A stretch of DNA of 64,000 nt. Origin: Leishmania mexicana MHOM/GT/2001/U1103. Taxonomy: Eukaryota > Euglenozoa > Kinetoplastea > Trypanosomatida > Trypanosomatidae. The DNA is taken from assembly GCF_000234665.1 (NCBI RefSeq), contig NC_018307.1:1-64000 (forward strand), written 5' to 3'. How positions within the stretch are numbered: position 1 is the stretch's first letter; every line of letters begins with the position of its first letter. A model generated the notes under the pieces. That model had not been told where the DNA came from. It saw nothing but the letters and a program-made list of their open reading frames with translations, and made no database searches. The position numbers and the translations under genes were made by a program. Positions 1-10,385 of the stretch are shown piece by piece.

Positions 1-692
1 CCTAACCCTAACCCTAACCCTAACCCTAACCCTAACCCTAACCCTAACCCTAACCCTAACCCTAACCCTAACCCTAACCCTAACCCTAACCCTAACCCTA
101 ACCCTAACCCTAACCCTAACCCTAACCCTAACCCTAACCCTAACCCTAACCCTAACCCTAACCCTAACCCTAACCCTAACCCTAACCCTAACCCTAACCC
201 TAACCCTAACCCTAACCCTAACCCTAACCCTAACCCTAACCCTAACCCTAACCCTAACCCTAACCCTAACCCTAACCCTAACCCTAACCCTAACCCTAAC
301 CCTAACCCTAACCCTAACCCTAACCCTAACCCTAACCCTAACCCTAACCCTAACCCTAACCCTAACCCTAACCCTAACCCTAACCCTAACCCTAACCCTA
401 ACCCTAACCCTAACCCTAACCCTAACCCTAACCCTAACCCTAACCCTAACCCTAACCCTAACCCTAACCCTAACCCTAACCCTAACCCTAACCCTAACCC
501 TAACCCTAACCCTAACCCTAACCCTAACCCTAACCCTAACCCTAACCCTAACCCTAACCCTTACCCTAACCCTAACCCTAACCCTAACCCTAACCCTAAC
601 CCTAACCCTAACCCTAACCCTAACCCTAACCCTAACCCTAACCCTAACCCTAACCCTAACCCTAACCCTAACCCTAACCCTAACCCTAACCC
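1..692. repeat. Telomeric repeat array (CCCTAA)n
   Basis: About 115 tandem copies of CCCTAA, the C-rich strand of the TTAGGG telomere repeat used by trypanosomatids, run from the first base to about 692. The array is almost perfect. The only variant unit I see is CCCTTA, with the change at base 562. The G-rich strand runs 5'-3' toward the window start, so base 1 is at or near the physical chromosome end. Confidence 0.98.
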
Positions 693-1074
693 GTACCATA
701 ACACACGCACACAACAACCTTTAATAGACCACACACACCAAGGGATAACAGCAACACAACCACAACCACAGCCATAACCACAACCATCAGCAGCACAGTC
801 CTACACCACGCACGTCCGCACACGGCGCAGCAGCAACGCAAACAACTCACAATACACACAAATACAGCAGCAGGCTAAACACACACAACATGCAGTGCAC
901 CTAGCGCATTCGTGCAGTGGGCGCTCCTCTTCACGCCCCACCACGTCCCAGAGGCAAGGCGCGTAGGCACACACGTAACCCGATCGCGTACACCCGCACA
1001 CCGTCACGCCCCGTCCTGCTGTACAGGGTGTCGCTGTGCAATGAATCGCTGGAGGGAAAACCCCTAACCCGTAC
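684..1074. repeat. Telomere-associated block bounded by a 13-bp direct repeat
   Basis: The word CCCTAACCCGTAC is present at 684-696, where the telomere array ends, and again at 1062-1074. The block between them is low-complexity and lacks genes. Leishmania chromosomes carry conserved telomere-associated sequences (LCTAS) in this position. I infer that this is such a block but cannot match the published boxes from memory. Confidence 0.5.
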
Positions 1075-2396
1075 AACCGTACACCTAGTCACCTGGGACA
1101 CGTACACATGTTAGTGATAAGCACACCACAGCCGTCGCCAACCACCATCGCGGGAGCAGACAGAGCACTCGATGCAGTGCATCCGCAGACATCACGCGGA
1201 AGAAGAGGCTGTATTTTTGGAGCCAACGCACAATGTGGTCCGGAGAGTAAAGAAGGAGGAGGGGATGACTGTTGACCTCGCGCAGGTTCCCACCCATTTT
1301 GGCCATGCGCTCCATCCGTTCCCTCCGTTTTCAAGGCAGGAAGCAGGTCGCCTCTCAGCTCGCCATAGCGTCAACCTGTTGCACGAGGACAAGCGCTTTT
1401 AGTGACACCGCAGCCAAGGTGAGGTGGTTCGTGAGGAGAGGAAAGCCGAGTGCTTCTGCGGGCGGGTCACCGTCCGTGGTTTGCAAAACCGCTCTCGGCG
1501 TGCAAGGCTCATTGTTATGGAAGGAAGCACAAGACAGAGAGGTGAAGAGGCGAAGTGCGTGGAGAGAGTGGAGTGGAAGTCTGCATGAGCCGTACGGACT
1601 GTGGATAAAGCACAGTATGAGGCGTAGGGTGAGGACACGAACAGACGCTCGTAATGCAACGAGGCTCACCCGCGTCACTTGTCGGATGCAGCTCGGTAAA
1701 GTCGGTGGGCTTGCACAGCAGTTCCCCAGCGCATGTGATTTGTTAGCGAAGCACTGAAAGCTCGAGTGAGTAGCGGCAGAAATAAAGCCGTTAGAACGAG
1801 AGAACTGGAAAGAGGACGGAAACGGATAACAGGACATGTGAAGCATAAACAGAGAGAGACGACTCGCTCTTTCTGGGACGGTGCGGTACGCCGACATAGA
1901 GCGTCACAGCACCTGAAAATGAGATAAAGGAACGAATAGGATGAGAGAAGGACTCTGAAAAGAGGGAGAGGTAGACAAAAGCACGGAACAATAGGTGAGG
2001 CCTGAAAGGTAAGGTAAACTGAAGCAATGTGTGTCTCTGTTACATCACAAGTGAATAATGGTGGATGCCAGGAGTGAACTATTCTCCTGAGGGCAGTGCG
2101 GCGTTCGATGTTGAGGCAGGCACAGAGCACGCAGTACAGGGAACGGCGATGCCAGTAATAAGGAAGCAAAGAGTGGATCCGCTGAGAATACCAGGATGTA
2201 GGGTGCGGCAGAGGCGAACTATAAGGGACGTGAGCGTGTCAGACGTAGGAGCCCAGCTGAGCGCGACAAAGCATAAAGAAAAAATGTAAACGTGGCGCGA
2301 GCCACGGATAAGCAGACACACACGCAGGCATAGCCAGCCGGCAGCGCACTGTCTGTCCATCGAGAGAAAGCAAACGACCGTGGCTGCCCTCGAGCC
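693..2396. other. Subtelomeric non-coding region
   Basis: This stretch lies between the telomere and the stop of the minus-strand RING-LRR gene. The first 400 bp are rich in simple CA, CAA and GTAC words, as in Leishmania telomere-associated sequence. A 13-bp word, CCCTAACCCGTAC, occurs at the telomere junction (684-696) and again at 1062-1074. The rest (about 1100-2396) is purine-rich on the plus strand, so pyrimidine-rich on the strand transcribed toward the telomere. It probably holds the 3' UTR of the RING-LRR gene. Open frames here overlap each other on both strands and show no recognisable domain, so I call none of them a gene. Confidence 0.7.
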
Positions 2397-5330
2397 TTAG
2401 TCATGAGTGAATTGACACATGCTTGGTGCATTAGCGAGAGCAGTTGTGTTTTTCAGGTTCACGCATCCGCTGATGTCGACGATCTGCAGGCATGCGCCGC
2501 TCGCACGGAGCGGTTGAAGGCTGCTGATACGTGTGTTGCTGAGCTTCACCTCTTTGAGCCGTGTCGCCGATACGAGAGCCTCGATACTAGTCAGATTGAT
2601 GCAGTTGTTGGCGTTGACGGCTGTCAACACCGGCGCACTGGACTTCAAAGCATCCAGGCTCTCAATCGATGTGTTTTGGAGAGACACCTCCGTCAGCTTC
2701 GTGGCGAGCTCGAGAGCGGAGATGTCGCGCAGGTTCAGGCACCCGCTCACGTCCACTTTCTCCAGGGTTCCGGTGACAGGGCGAAGGGCATTTAGGGAGT
2801 CGAGACGAAGCTTGCGCATCCACACCGTCTTCACATTTGTGGCGGCACCAAGGGGTGCAAAGTCTGTTATCATAGGGCAGCCGCTGACATTGATGAATTC
2901 GAGAGAGGGTGCGACGGGCACCAGCGCATCAATGGAGGTAATGCATGTGTTCGCCAGGTCGACGCGGCGAAGCCTCACGGCGGCAGATAGGATGGACACA
3001 TCCGAGATGTTCGTGCACCGCGTCACCTCGAGTATCCTCAGCGATGCTATGCTAGATGCCAGCGCCTTGATGCTGTTTATCTTCGTACCCCATAGGTACG
3101 CCTCTCTCAGCTTGGTTGCGGTGGCGAGAGCCGAGAGATCAAACACTTCCGCGCAGTTGCCCAGTGCAATCACCTCAAGAGATGAGGCACTGCACCGCAG
3201 TGGATCGATGCTGCTTACAGCTGTGTTCGTAAGATACACCTCCCTCAACTTTGTGGCCGTTGAAAGAGGGGATATATCAGAGATGTGAGTGCAGCCAACC
3301 AGCTCAACCCACTCAAGACAACCGGCGCTTGGCCGCAGCGCCTCAATGCTCTGAATTGCCGTATTGTGGAGACGCACCTCCCGCAGCTTCGTGGCGTTCA
3401 GCAAAGAAGAAATCTCCGACACCCGGCCGCATCCTCCAATGTCCAGCACCTCCAGAGATGATATGCTGAAGCGAATAGCATGAATGTTGTTGATGTTGGT
3501 GCCCCAGAGGTACACAAGCCTCAGCTTTGTGGCCACGAGCAGCGGCGCAATGTCCGAGATGCGGCCACAGCCACCGATGGCAATAACCTCGAGAGTCGCC
3601 GCCGAGGGCTTCAGAGCCTCAATATTGCTGATTCCCGTGTTTGTGAGATACACTTCCCGAAGCTGCGTAGCCTGCGTGAGCAGTGAAATGTCACGAATGC
3701 GCGAGCAGCCGCCGAGGAAAAGGCACTGCAAGGATGGCACGCTCGCACGAAGGTCGTCAAGGGAGTCGACGGTGGTGCTGGCCAGTCGCACCTCCCGCAG
3801 CTTCGCTGCTCCACGGAGCGGGGAGATATCGGAGATTGGGCAGTTGTCTGCGCACACCACCTCGAGGGTACACGCGCTCGCCCGCAGAAATTCAAGACTC
3901 TGCACACCAGTGAACTGCACGTCGACGCACCGCAGGCGTGAGGCGGTTGCAATAGGTGACAAGTCCCTGAGCGCCGCGCAGTGACCTACACGAAGAACTT
4001 CAAGTGTGTCAGCGCTGGCCCGCAGTGCATTAACATTCTGCACTTTTGTGTTGCTCAAGTTGATGTCCCTCAGGCCACTAGCTTGAGAAAGCGCGGCGAT
4101 GTTTTCAATGCCAGAGCACTGCTCCAAATGGAGAACCTTGAGAGTTGTGGCGATCGGCCTCAGAGGGGTGATGTCCCTCACCTTTGTGCCTCCGCAGTAC
4201 AGCTCGCGCAACGATGCTGCTGTAGAAAGACACAGGATGCTCTGTAGCTCAGTGCATCTCTCGACGTCGAGAACAGTAATCGTGGCTATGCTGGCTTGGA
4301 GAGATGAAAGGTCGATGACACCAGTCCCGGCCAAACGTACTTCCCTCAGGTTCGTCATTGTTGTAAGCGGGTCGATGCTGGTAAGCTGCGTGCACCCCTC
4401 AGCGCTAACAGCGTGTAAAGTGGCAGCGGAGCCTTTCAGTCCGGCAATACTACTGATGCTTGTGCCTTTCAAGGACACGTGCTGTAGCTTGGTGGCCGAA
4501 GACAGCGGTGACACGTCGAGGACCTTGCTGCAGTCCATCAACGAAAGAGAAGTGGCATTCGCCAGGTGCGTCAAACCAGCTACATCAGCGAGCTCGCCGC
4601 ACTCGAAAAACACCACCGTTTCAAGCTGCGGAGAGTCGCCCAAGCCGCCGACGCTGCGAACTCCGCACCGATGGACCACCAAAACGCGCAGGTCGCGAGC
4701 ATCAGTGAGAGGCGGTAGAGACCTAAGCTGACGGCAGTCCTGTAGATGTAGCACCTGTAGTCTGCGGAAGCCACTTATCCTTGTCGGGTCCGACAAAGAG
4801 GGTACCGTGCAAAAAAGAATGTGTGTATTGCCCCTGCTCTGCAGTGTATTTAGCTGATGTTGCGAGTAGCAGTAGAAGACATAGTTTTCATCGGAATCCT
4901 TCTCATCTTTGGTACAACCTACGGTCGCCTCATAGCGCTGAATGCACTGTAGATCCTCGGCAACGCTCCTCAAGCCAACGGTGAAGCGAGTCGCATCAAG
5001 ATGACCCACAATGATGTCACGGACTGTCGCCCCGCTTGTGCTTCCTCGAATAGAACGTAACCGGTGGAGTGACTCAGCGACAAGAGCGTCGCGCAATTCA
5101 TTTCCAATTGTGCAGCTGAGGTCACTGTCTGTGGCCCATTCAGCATCTGCGCGACAAAGCGGGCACCTGGAGTCGCACATGAAAGAGCAACGGAGGCAGA
5201 TGTAGTGGTTGCAGTGATTGTTTCGCACGGCAGGGATCATTGGATTTGTGCACACACAGCATGTGTACCTGTCATCAAGGTTGATGCTGCTGCGCGTGAC
5301 AGGGCTCAAAGATGAGGAAGGGTCCTCCAT
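2397..5330 (-). CDS. RING finger plus leucine-rich-repeat protein, ESAG8-like
   Basis: The product is 977 aa. Residues 24-59 form a canonical C3HC4 RING: C-x2-C-x12-C-x-H-x2-C-x2-C-x7-C-x2-C. From about residue 190 to the end there is a long cysteine-containing LRR array. It is made of about 15 units of about 46 residues, each unit being two LRRs (patterns like LREVYLTNT and LEVIAIGGC). RING plus LRR is the architecture of T. brucei ESAG8, so a ubiquitin-ligase-type or regulatory scaffold role is inferred. The frame extends 90 codons upstream, but I chose the ATG at 5330. The best minus-strand polypyrimidine tract (5456-5500) is followed by its first AG at 5403-5402, and 5330 is the first in-frame ATG after that. 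It is the only gene on this strand and is read toward the telomere. Confidence 0.88.
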   Translation of the reverse strand: MEDPSSSLSPVTRSSINLDDRYTCCVCTNPMIPAVRNNHCNHYICLRCSFMCDSRCPLCRADAEWATDSDLSCTIGNELRDALVAESLHRLRSIRGSTSGATVRDIIVGHLDATRFTVGLRSVAEDLQCIQRYEATVGCTKDEKDSDENYVFYCYSQHQLNTLQSRGNTHILFCTVPSLSDPTRISGFRRLQVLHLQDCRQLRSLPPLTDARDLRVLVVHRCGVRSVGGLGDSPQLETVVFFECGELADVAGLTHLANATSLSLMDCSKVLDVSPLSSATKLQHVSLKGTSISSIAGLKGSAATLHAVSAEGCTQLTSIDPLTTMTNLREVRLAGTGVIDLSSLQASIATITVLDVERCTELQSILCLSTAASLRELYCGGTKVRDITPLRPIATTLKVLHLEQCSGIENIAALSQASGLRDINLSNTKVQNVNALRASADTLEVLRVGHCAALRDLSPIATASRLRCVDVQFTGVQSLEFLRASACTLEVVCADNCPISDISPLRGAAKLREVRLASTTVDSLDDLRASVPSLQCLFLGGCSRIRDISLLTQATQLREVYLTNTGISNIEALKPSAATLEVIAIGGCGRISDIAPLLVATKLRLVYLWGTNINNIHAIRFSISSLEVLDIGGCGRVSEISSLLNATKLREVRLHNTAIQSIEALRPSAGCLEWVELVGCTHISDISPLSTATKLREVYLTNTAVSSIDPLRCSASSLEVIALGNCAEVFDLSALATATKLREAYLWGTKINSIKALASSIASLRILEVTRCTNISDVSILSAAVRLRRVDLANTCITSIDALVPVAPSLEFINVSGCPMITDFAPLGAATNVKTVWMRKLRLDSLNALRPVTGTLEKVDVSGCLNLRDISALELATKLTEVSLQNTSIESLDALKSSAPVLTAVNANNCINLTSIEALVSATRLKEVKLSNTRISSLQPLRASGACLQIVDISGCVNLKNTTALANAPSMCQFTHD

Positions 5331-6717
5331 GGAGAGTAGTAATGGTGAGAGGAGGAATTTAATGAGAAACGCTGAGCCGAAGTCCACACTGTAGTGTGGC
5401 ACTGCCATGAGTATACCGCCAATGATTTGGGGAAAAGCCACAAAAGGAATGATTGAAGGGAGAAAGGGTGAGAACGTGAGCAGGAAGAGGCAAGGAGATT
5501 GCAAACCGTGCGCGAGTTTTTTTTTGTGGCATGTTGGCGACTGAACTGCTTCAAAGGCAGTGGTAGTGGCAAGCATTGGCCAAAACAAAAAAGAAAACAT
5601 CGCATTGCAATGGTTGAAGAAAAAAAAACTTTGTATTGGGCGTGTCAGGTTGTGCGTGCAGTCTTCCCCGGTGAAGGGTCACTTGGGACTTAGTCCGTCG
5701 CATTGCGGTCGTCACTGGAATGAAACGAAAGCGGAAGCGTAAAAGAGGACGTCAGTTCGTAATCAGAAGATGTGGCCTTGTGACCGACCCCAAGCAGCTA
5801 TGCCAGAGCGCATTGAGGGAAGTGTCGTGTGCAGTGGAGTCGCATACCGTAGGCAGGGGGAGGGGGAAGTTGACAGACGTTTGCACGATGTCCGTGAGAC
5901 GTAGGCGGTTCATTGAATTCGGCGCATTCCTGTGTGGGAGGTCGAGGGGGTAGCATGATGGATGAGGTCATCACCTGCAGTAATTCTCAGGTGTTGTCTC
6001 TGTGAAACCGTCGCAAGTCTCACGGCGTTTTTGCAAGGCCCGCGGCGAAACAGCTCGTATCGTCCCCTGGATTTGCGGCAATGTTCTCGTCCGTGGAAGT
6101 GCGAGGAAGGAGGGGACGCTCTTGTAGAAGGCAACTAAGCGGTGGACGTACTCACACAATCACGAAAGCTGCGGTGAAGCACGCGTCACATCCGAAAAGG
6201 GGGGATCAAGGAAGGGGGGAACATGCGTGCCCGAGGTTGCAAACATCTTTTTTTTTGTGCACAGAGAGCAGGCTGTGATGTCATCGGATATTTCTCAAGA
6301 ATCCGCAAAAGAAAGGCTTCATCTCTCTACAGCTCCGCCTAGAGCCTTGAAGCACGAGCGTTGGCAACTTAACGTATTTCGTTGCAGGAGCTGGGCTTGC
6401 GGCTTACGTTCTGGAAGAGAGTAGCCGAGAATGCTTATTATCTGTTTTGCACCGGGATAAACAGCAAAGATCTGCAAAACAAAAGGGCGATATACTACTA
6501 TCCATGCAGTTCACAAGCTGCTGGTTCATGAACTTTAACAGACCAGTTTGCGCGGGTGTGCTGCCCACACATTGTTGCTTATGAAAAGAACTTTACTCCG
6601 GCTTTTAGCATCTGCTCGTGTATCCTCCTTTCCTTTTTTTTTCCGGCGACCTTTTGATCTGTTTCAATGGCTTAAGCGCGAAAACAAACAAAAAAAGAGC
6701 ATTTTCTGGATTTTGAG
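5331..6717. promoter_or_regulatory. Divergent strand-switch region, likely Pol II initiation zone
   Basis: The minus-strand gene ends its 5' side here and the long plus-strand gene series begins at 6718. Predicted splice acceptors face outward at about 5402 (minus) and 6675-6676 (plus). Divergent strand-switch regions are the established sites of RNA polymerase II initiation in Leishmania, marked by acetylated H3 rather than by a conserved promoter motif. I see long A and T runs (5518-5526, 5621-5630, 6246-6255, 6635-6645) but no TATA-like or repeated element. No protein-coding frame inside looks real. Confidence 0.7.
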
Positions 6718-7521
6718 ATGACCACCGGTGCAACGGACAAGAAGCACTTAGTTCCACTTCTGGAGTTTTTGCGATTTGTATCGGAACGAGGCAGGATCCA
6801 AGCAGCCAGATTTCCGAAGCGGATCAACGGCGTCACCGACCTGAAATGCGAACCGTGCGATTCCGGTAGAGAGGCAGACTCGCTTCCGGTGAAGCATGAA
6901 TTTAAGTGCGAGTGTGCCTACAGCAGCTATGATAGCTCTCCATCCGCGTCGCGCGACACCGCTGTTCCTGTGTTACCAGCTCAAGACTGGCGAAAGCGGA
7001 GCCGCTCTGACGATGAAATTTCGGAGGTGATCGTTGGCTCAAGTGCGCCTATCGACTGCGAGCTTGACTCCATGACGACTGGAAAGGGATGCGTCACATC
7101 AAAATACTTTGACTTCTCACTGCTTGATGTAGGTGCGGTGCCGATGATCGAACCAGCTGTGGAAGTCCTCACGAAAGATGTTGCAAAGCAAATACAAGGC
7201 AAGGGATGCTGCTACGTGCTTCCTGGTACTTCCATGGTTGTGACAGGTGACATTGTGGATGTTAGCCTCACGTCGGAAACGGTTCTCGTCTCTCCTGACC
7301 GTGGATTACGAGTCGGCCTGGAATGGGTGTCGGTTCGGCGCGTTTTCCACGTGCCAAAGAACATAGCGGCTGTGCGGGAGGAAGCGGCGTTCCGCATTCA
7401 GCGTATCATCGAGGCGGAGCGGCGAGGGGAACGGACACCAAGGTTTTCCCCTGTCCAGCTGGCGGAGAATGCAGAAGATCTGTCATCACCTCTGTCACCC
7501 GAAAGCCATGAGGACGCGTAG
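6718..7521 (+). CDS. Conserved-looking hypothetical protein, first gene of the plus-strand unit
   Basis: The product is 267 aa and I recognise no family. The N-terminal 40 residues look helical (LVPLLEFLRFVSERGRI). Residues 45-115 are polar, with Cys-rich and Ser-rich segments. Residues 125-220 look like a compact alpha/beta part rich in Val, with FDFSLLDVG and VVTGDIVDVSLTSETVLVSPDRGL. Residues 221-250 form a charged helix (AAVREEAAFRIQRIIEAERR). There is no signal peptide or membrane segment. The ATG follows a T-rich tract (6626-6670) and an AG at 6675-6676. The gene is the first of the polycistron, about 40 bp after its predicted acceptor. Codons are less G/C-ended than in genes further inside. 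Confidence 0.72.
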   Translation: MTTGATDKKHLVPLLEFLRFVSERGRIQAARFPKRINGVTDLKCEPCDSGREADSLPVKHEFKCECAYSSYDSSPSASRDTAVPVLPAQDWRKRSRSDDEISEVIVGSSAPIDCELDSMTTGKGCVTSKYFDFSLLDVGAVPMIEPAVEVLTKDVAKQIQGKGCCYVLPGTSMVVTGDIVDVSLTSETVLVSPDRGLRVGLEWVSVRRVFHVPKNIAAVREEAAFRIQRIIEAERRGERTPRFSPVQLAENAEDLSSPLSPESHEDA

Positions 7522-8254
7522 GCGCAAAAAAAAATCGCAGTCGCGTGTTTTTGATATAGTTTGTACTCTGCACAGATGTTTTCTGGGAAAGCTAAATCAT
7601 GTTCCTGTCAACGGGAATCTCATATGTTGGTTTTGTGTTGCATTCCTCGCTTTTTACTGTATGAGCATGCTATCATTTGTTCTGTGTAGATTTTTTTTCT
7701 TCTGTGAGCTCTCGCACGTATCTCTCATTTTGGGTATTTTATTTTTTTCTTGGGAAGTCAACTTTTTTTTTCTACCGTGCAAGGGATGTAATCCACGTCC
7801 TAATCTCTAGCGTTCTTCCTTTTCCTTCAAAAAAAAGGAATATTATGACTGCTCTCAGAGTCAGCGTCTCCAGATTCTGTTAATTTATTCGCCCGGAAAT
7901 CTGAAGCCAATCTTGCCGCTGAGAACGTCAATGCAGTTCGTCGGTGGGCGTTGCATTCCGCGGGATCGTCGTATGCTCTGCAGACAAAACGCTCGTTGAC
8001 TGTCGTGAGCGAGGACACTTTCTTTTTCGCAGTCCTACAGTTACCCACTCTCCTGCCTCTTGGTGACCTCTTGCTGAGTCAATCTTTGAGTTGTCTGCAT
8101 GCAAGGTGTCAGCATCCTTTTTCACTTTTCACTCGTAATTTTGGCGATTGAATATCATATCTTGGGAACAGGCAGTACTTTCCTGCTGGTTTGATTTTTA
8201 CATGAGCTCTCACTTGCCTCATTTCTGTCGCCAGGCTTCCCAAAATTGAAGACG
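7522..8254. other. Intergenic region, no gene seen
   Basis: It is T-rich after the upstream stop (runs of T at 7690-7790), consistent with a 3' UTR and a processing tract. The likely splice acceptor for the next gene is the AG at 8233-8234, after a pyrimidine-rich stretch from about 8180. I see no coding sequence or RNA gene. Confidence 0.6.
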
Positions 8255-9478
8255 ATGCCGAGCCTGATAGACCCACCCTACCATGCTCTTCTGCTGGAAG
8301 GTGTCAACCCAGCAGCGAAGGAGCTGCTGGAGTCCAAGGGGTGCATTGTGGAATATATACCCAGCGCTCTGCCGCCTGACGTTCTGTTGGAGAAGATAAA
8401 GGATGTTCATTTTCTCGGCATTCGCAGCAAGACGCAGGTGACTCAGGTGATACTCGACGCAGCTCCCAAGCTTCTTGCGATCGGCTGCTTCTGCATCGGA
8501 ACAAATCAAGTTGACTTGGACTACGCAAACAAGCGAGGTGTGGCAGTGTTTAACTCCCCGTTCGCAAATACCCGCAGCGTTGCAGAGCTGGTGATCGGGG
8601 AAATTATCTCCTTGTCGCGGAAGATTACGCAGCGCAGCGAGGAGGTGCATCGCGGTGCATGGAACAAGACACACGTGGGCTGCTACGAGGTGCGGGGTAA
8701 AACTGTCGGTATCGTTGGGTACGGTCACATCGGCTCCCAGGTTGGTGTCCTTGCTGAAGCTCTCGGTATGAAGGTAATCTTTTACGATGTGGTTCCGACT
8801 CTTGCGATCGGCAACGCCACCAAGTTCACCCATATAAACGAGTTGCTCACTTTCTCTGATTTCGTGACGATTCATGTGCCGGAGACGGATGCTACGAAGG
8901 GCATGATTGGCGAAGAACAGATCCGGCTGATGAAGAAGGGCTCCTACCTAATCAACGCTAGTCGAGGAACGGTTGTCGACCTTGAGGCTTTAGCAAAGGC
9001 GTTGCGCGAAGGACACCTCGCCGGTGCTGCTATCGACGTGTACCCGGAGGAGCCTGGGTCGAACAAGGAGCTGCACAAGACACCGCTTCAAGGCATTGCA
9101 AATGTGATTTTGACGCCACATGTGGGTGGGTCGACATGCGAGGCGCAGGAGGCTATTGGCTTGGAGGTGGGTACGGCGCTTGCTCAGTTTGTGATCAGCG
9201 GCATTACCGCCGGCGCCGTCAATTTCCCGCAGCTTGTTCCACCGCCGGTGGACAAGTCGAACTTTCGGCTCACCAACGTTCATGTGAATGTTCCTGGTGC
9301 GCTGAACGAAATTAATAAGATTGCGGTGGATTTGGGCTGCAACATTGGTATGCAGTTTCTGTCAACTAGCAAAGCGATCGGCTACCTTATCATGGACGTT
9401 GACAAGGATGTTGCTGTGGAGCTTCGGAAGCGTATTTCAGCGCTCAAGTACAGCATTCGCACGCTGATTATTCGTTAG
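8255..9478 (+). CDS. PGDH: D-3-phosphoglycerate dehydrogenase (SerA type with ACT domain)
   Basis: The 407-aa product oxidises 3-phosphoglycerate to 3-phosphohydroxypyruvate with NAD+, the first step of the phosphorylated serine pathway. Length and layout match E. coli SerA (410 aa). A split substrate-binding domain flanks the Rossmann domain with G-x-G-x2-G at 155-160 (VGYGHIGS). The catalytic triad is R237 (NASRGTVVD), E266 (VYPEEPG) and H289 (LTPHVGGST). A C-terminal ACT domain starts near residue 332 (LTNVHVNVPGALNEI), which in bacteria is the serine feedback site. I start at the ATG at 8255, just after the splice AG at 8233-8234; an upstream in-frame TTG at 8246 is not a plausible eukaryotic start. 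No C-terminal glycosomal SKL-type signal is present, so a cytosolic location is likely. Confidence 0.95.
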   Translation: MPSLIDPPYHALLLEGVNPAAKELLESKGCIVEYIPSALPPDVLLEKIKDVHFLGIRSKTQVTQVILDAAPKLLAIGCFCIGTNQVDLDYANKRGVAVFNSPFANTRSVAELVIGEIISLSRKITQRSEEVHRGAWNKTHVGCYEVRGKTVGIVGYGHIGSQVGVLAEALGMKVIFYDVVPTLAIGNATKFTHINELLTFSDFVTIHVPETDATKGMIGEEQIRLMKKGSYLINASRGTVVDLEALAKALREGHLAGAAIDVYPEEPGSNKELHKTPLQGIANVILTPHVGGSTCEAQEAIGLEVGTALAQFVISGITAGAVNFPQLVPPPVDKSNFRLTNVHVNVPGALNEINKIAVDLGCNIGMQFLSTSKAIGYLIMDVDKDVAVELRKRISALKYSIRTLIIR

Positions 9479-10385
9479 AGCGCTTGCCCCACTCTCCGAG
9501 TGATGGTGTGTGCAGGTTGACAGAAAGAGGCGCACTGCAGTACTTCCTCCCGTATATATTATTTGTTATCTGAATGCATGGCTTCACGTACACAGAATGG
9601 CGATAATGTGGCCCCGTTTGTTTCGCGTAAGTGACAATCATGGCGGTCTATTCGCGCCTCTCTTCATTGTTGTCTTGCATGCGCATTGTAATTGCGCGAT
9701 CTTTCCCCTCATTGTTGATTTGTTTCACGTGAGCCTCTCTTTCCCTTTCTTGTTGCAGGGCTCTCGCAGATGTTCTTTTTGACGGAAAGGAAACTTATCA
9801 TCTCATTTTCCGTGTCTTTTAGGGAATCATATTATGCGCACTACATTTGCATTGCCCGTTATTTTCTGATAGATGTGTTGCTTAAAAGGCAGTCAAGTAG
9901 CGGGCCTCATTGTGCTCTTGCCACTTAACTGTAGTAGTTCTAGCTCTCCTTTCATTTTGGAATGCCACCGTTCGATGTGCTGGGCGCCGCTTTGTGGAGT
10001 GTTCGTCTAGTGTTTCTGAACACGCAACTGTCAATAGAAAAATAACTGCAATGAGCTGTTGATGTCCGTGAGGATAAGCGCACATCATCTTGATGTGATC
10101 TGGGTAAAGTGCCCCCCGCTGGGGCGGGGAAGTGGTTTTTCTGTATCCTTCGCTACCGCGTCTTTCCAGTATACTGAGCATCCACGTTGCCAAAGGCACT
10201 CAGCTATCTTCCATAGATGAAAATGATCTCGTCCAACTTTCTCCGTCATGTTGAACTCACCGCCTGCGGTCCGCCAGCTTCCTTCGCTGCTGTTTTCTCA
10301 GGAACAGCAAAAGATAAGGGAAACACACAAATACGTGCTCTCTTTCCTCCTCTTTTTCCCCCTTTTGTAAGCAACACCGTGAGTA
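9479..10385. other. Intergenic region, no gene seen
   Basis: AT-richer spacer with T-rich tracts. The strongest polypyrimidine run (10338-10367) ends at the AG at 10370-10371, the probable trans-splice acceptor of the next gene. Short open frames here lack any domain or codon bias. Confidence 0.6.

Noticed and set aside
1355..2169. Minus-strand open frames of 164-180 codons near the telomere
   Set aside because: They overlap each other in different frames, are pyrimidine-driven (Ser/Leu/Phe/Cys), and lie in the probable 3' UTR of the RING-LRR gene.
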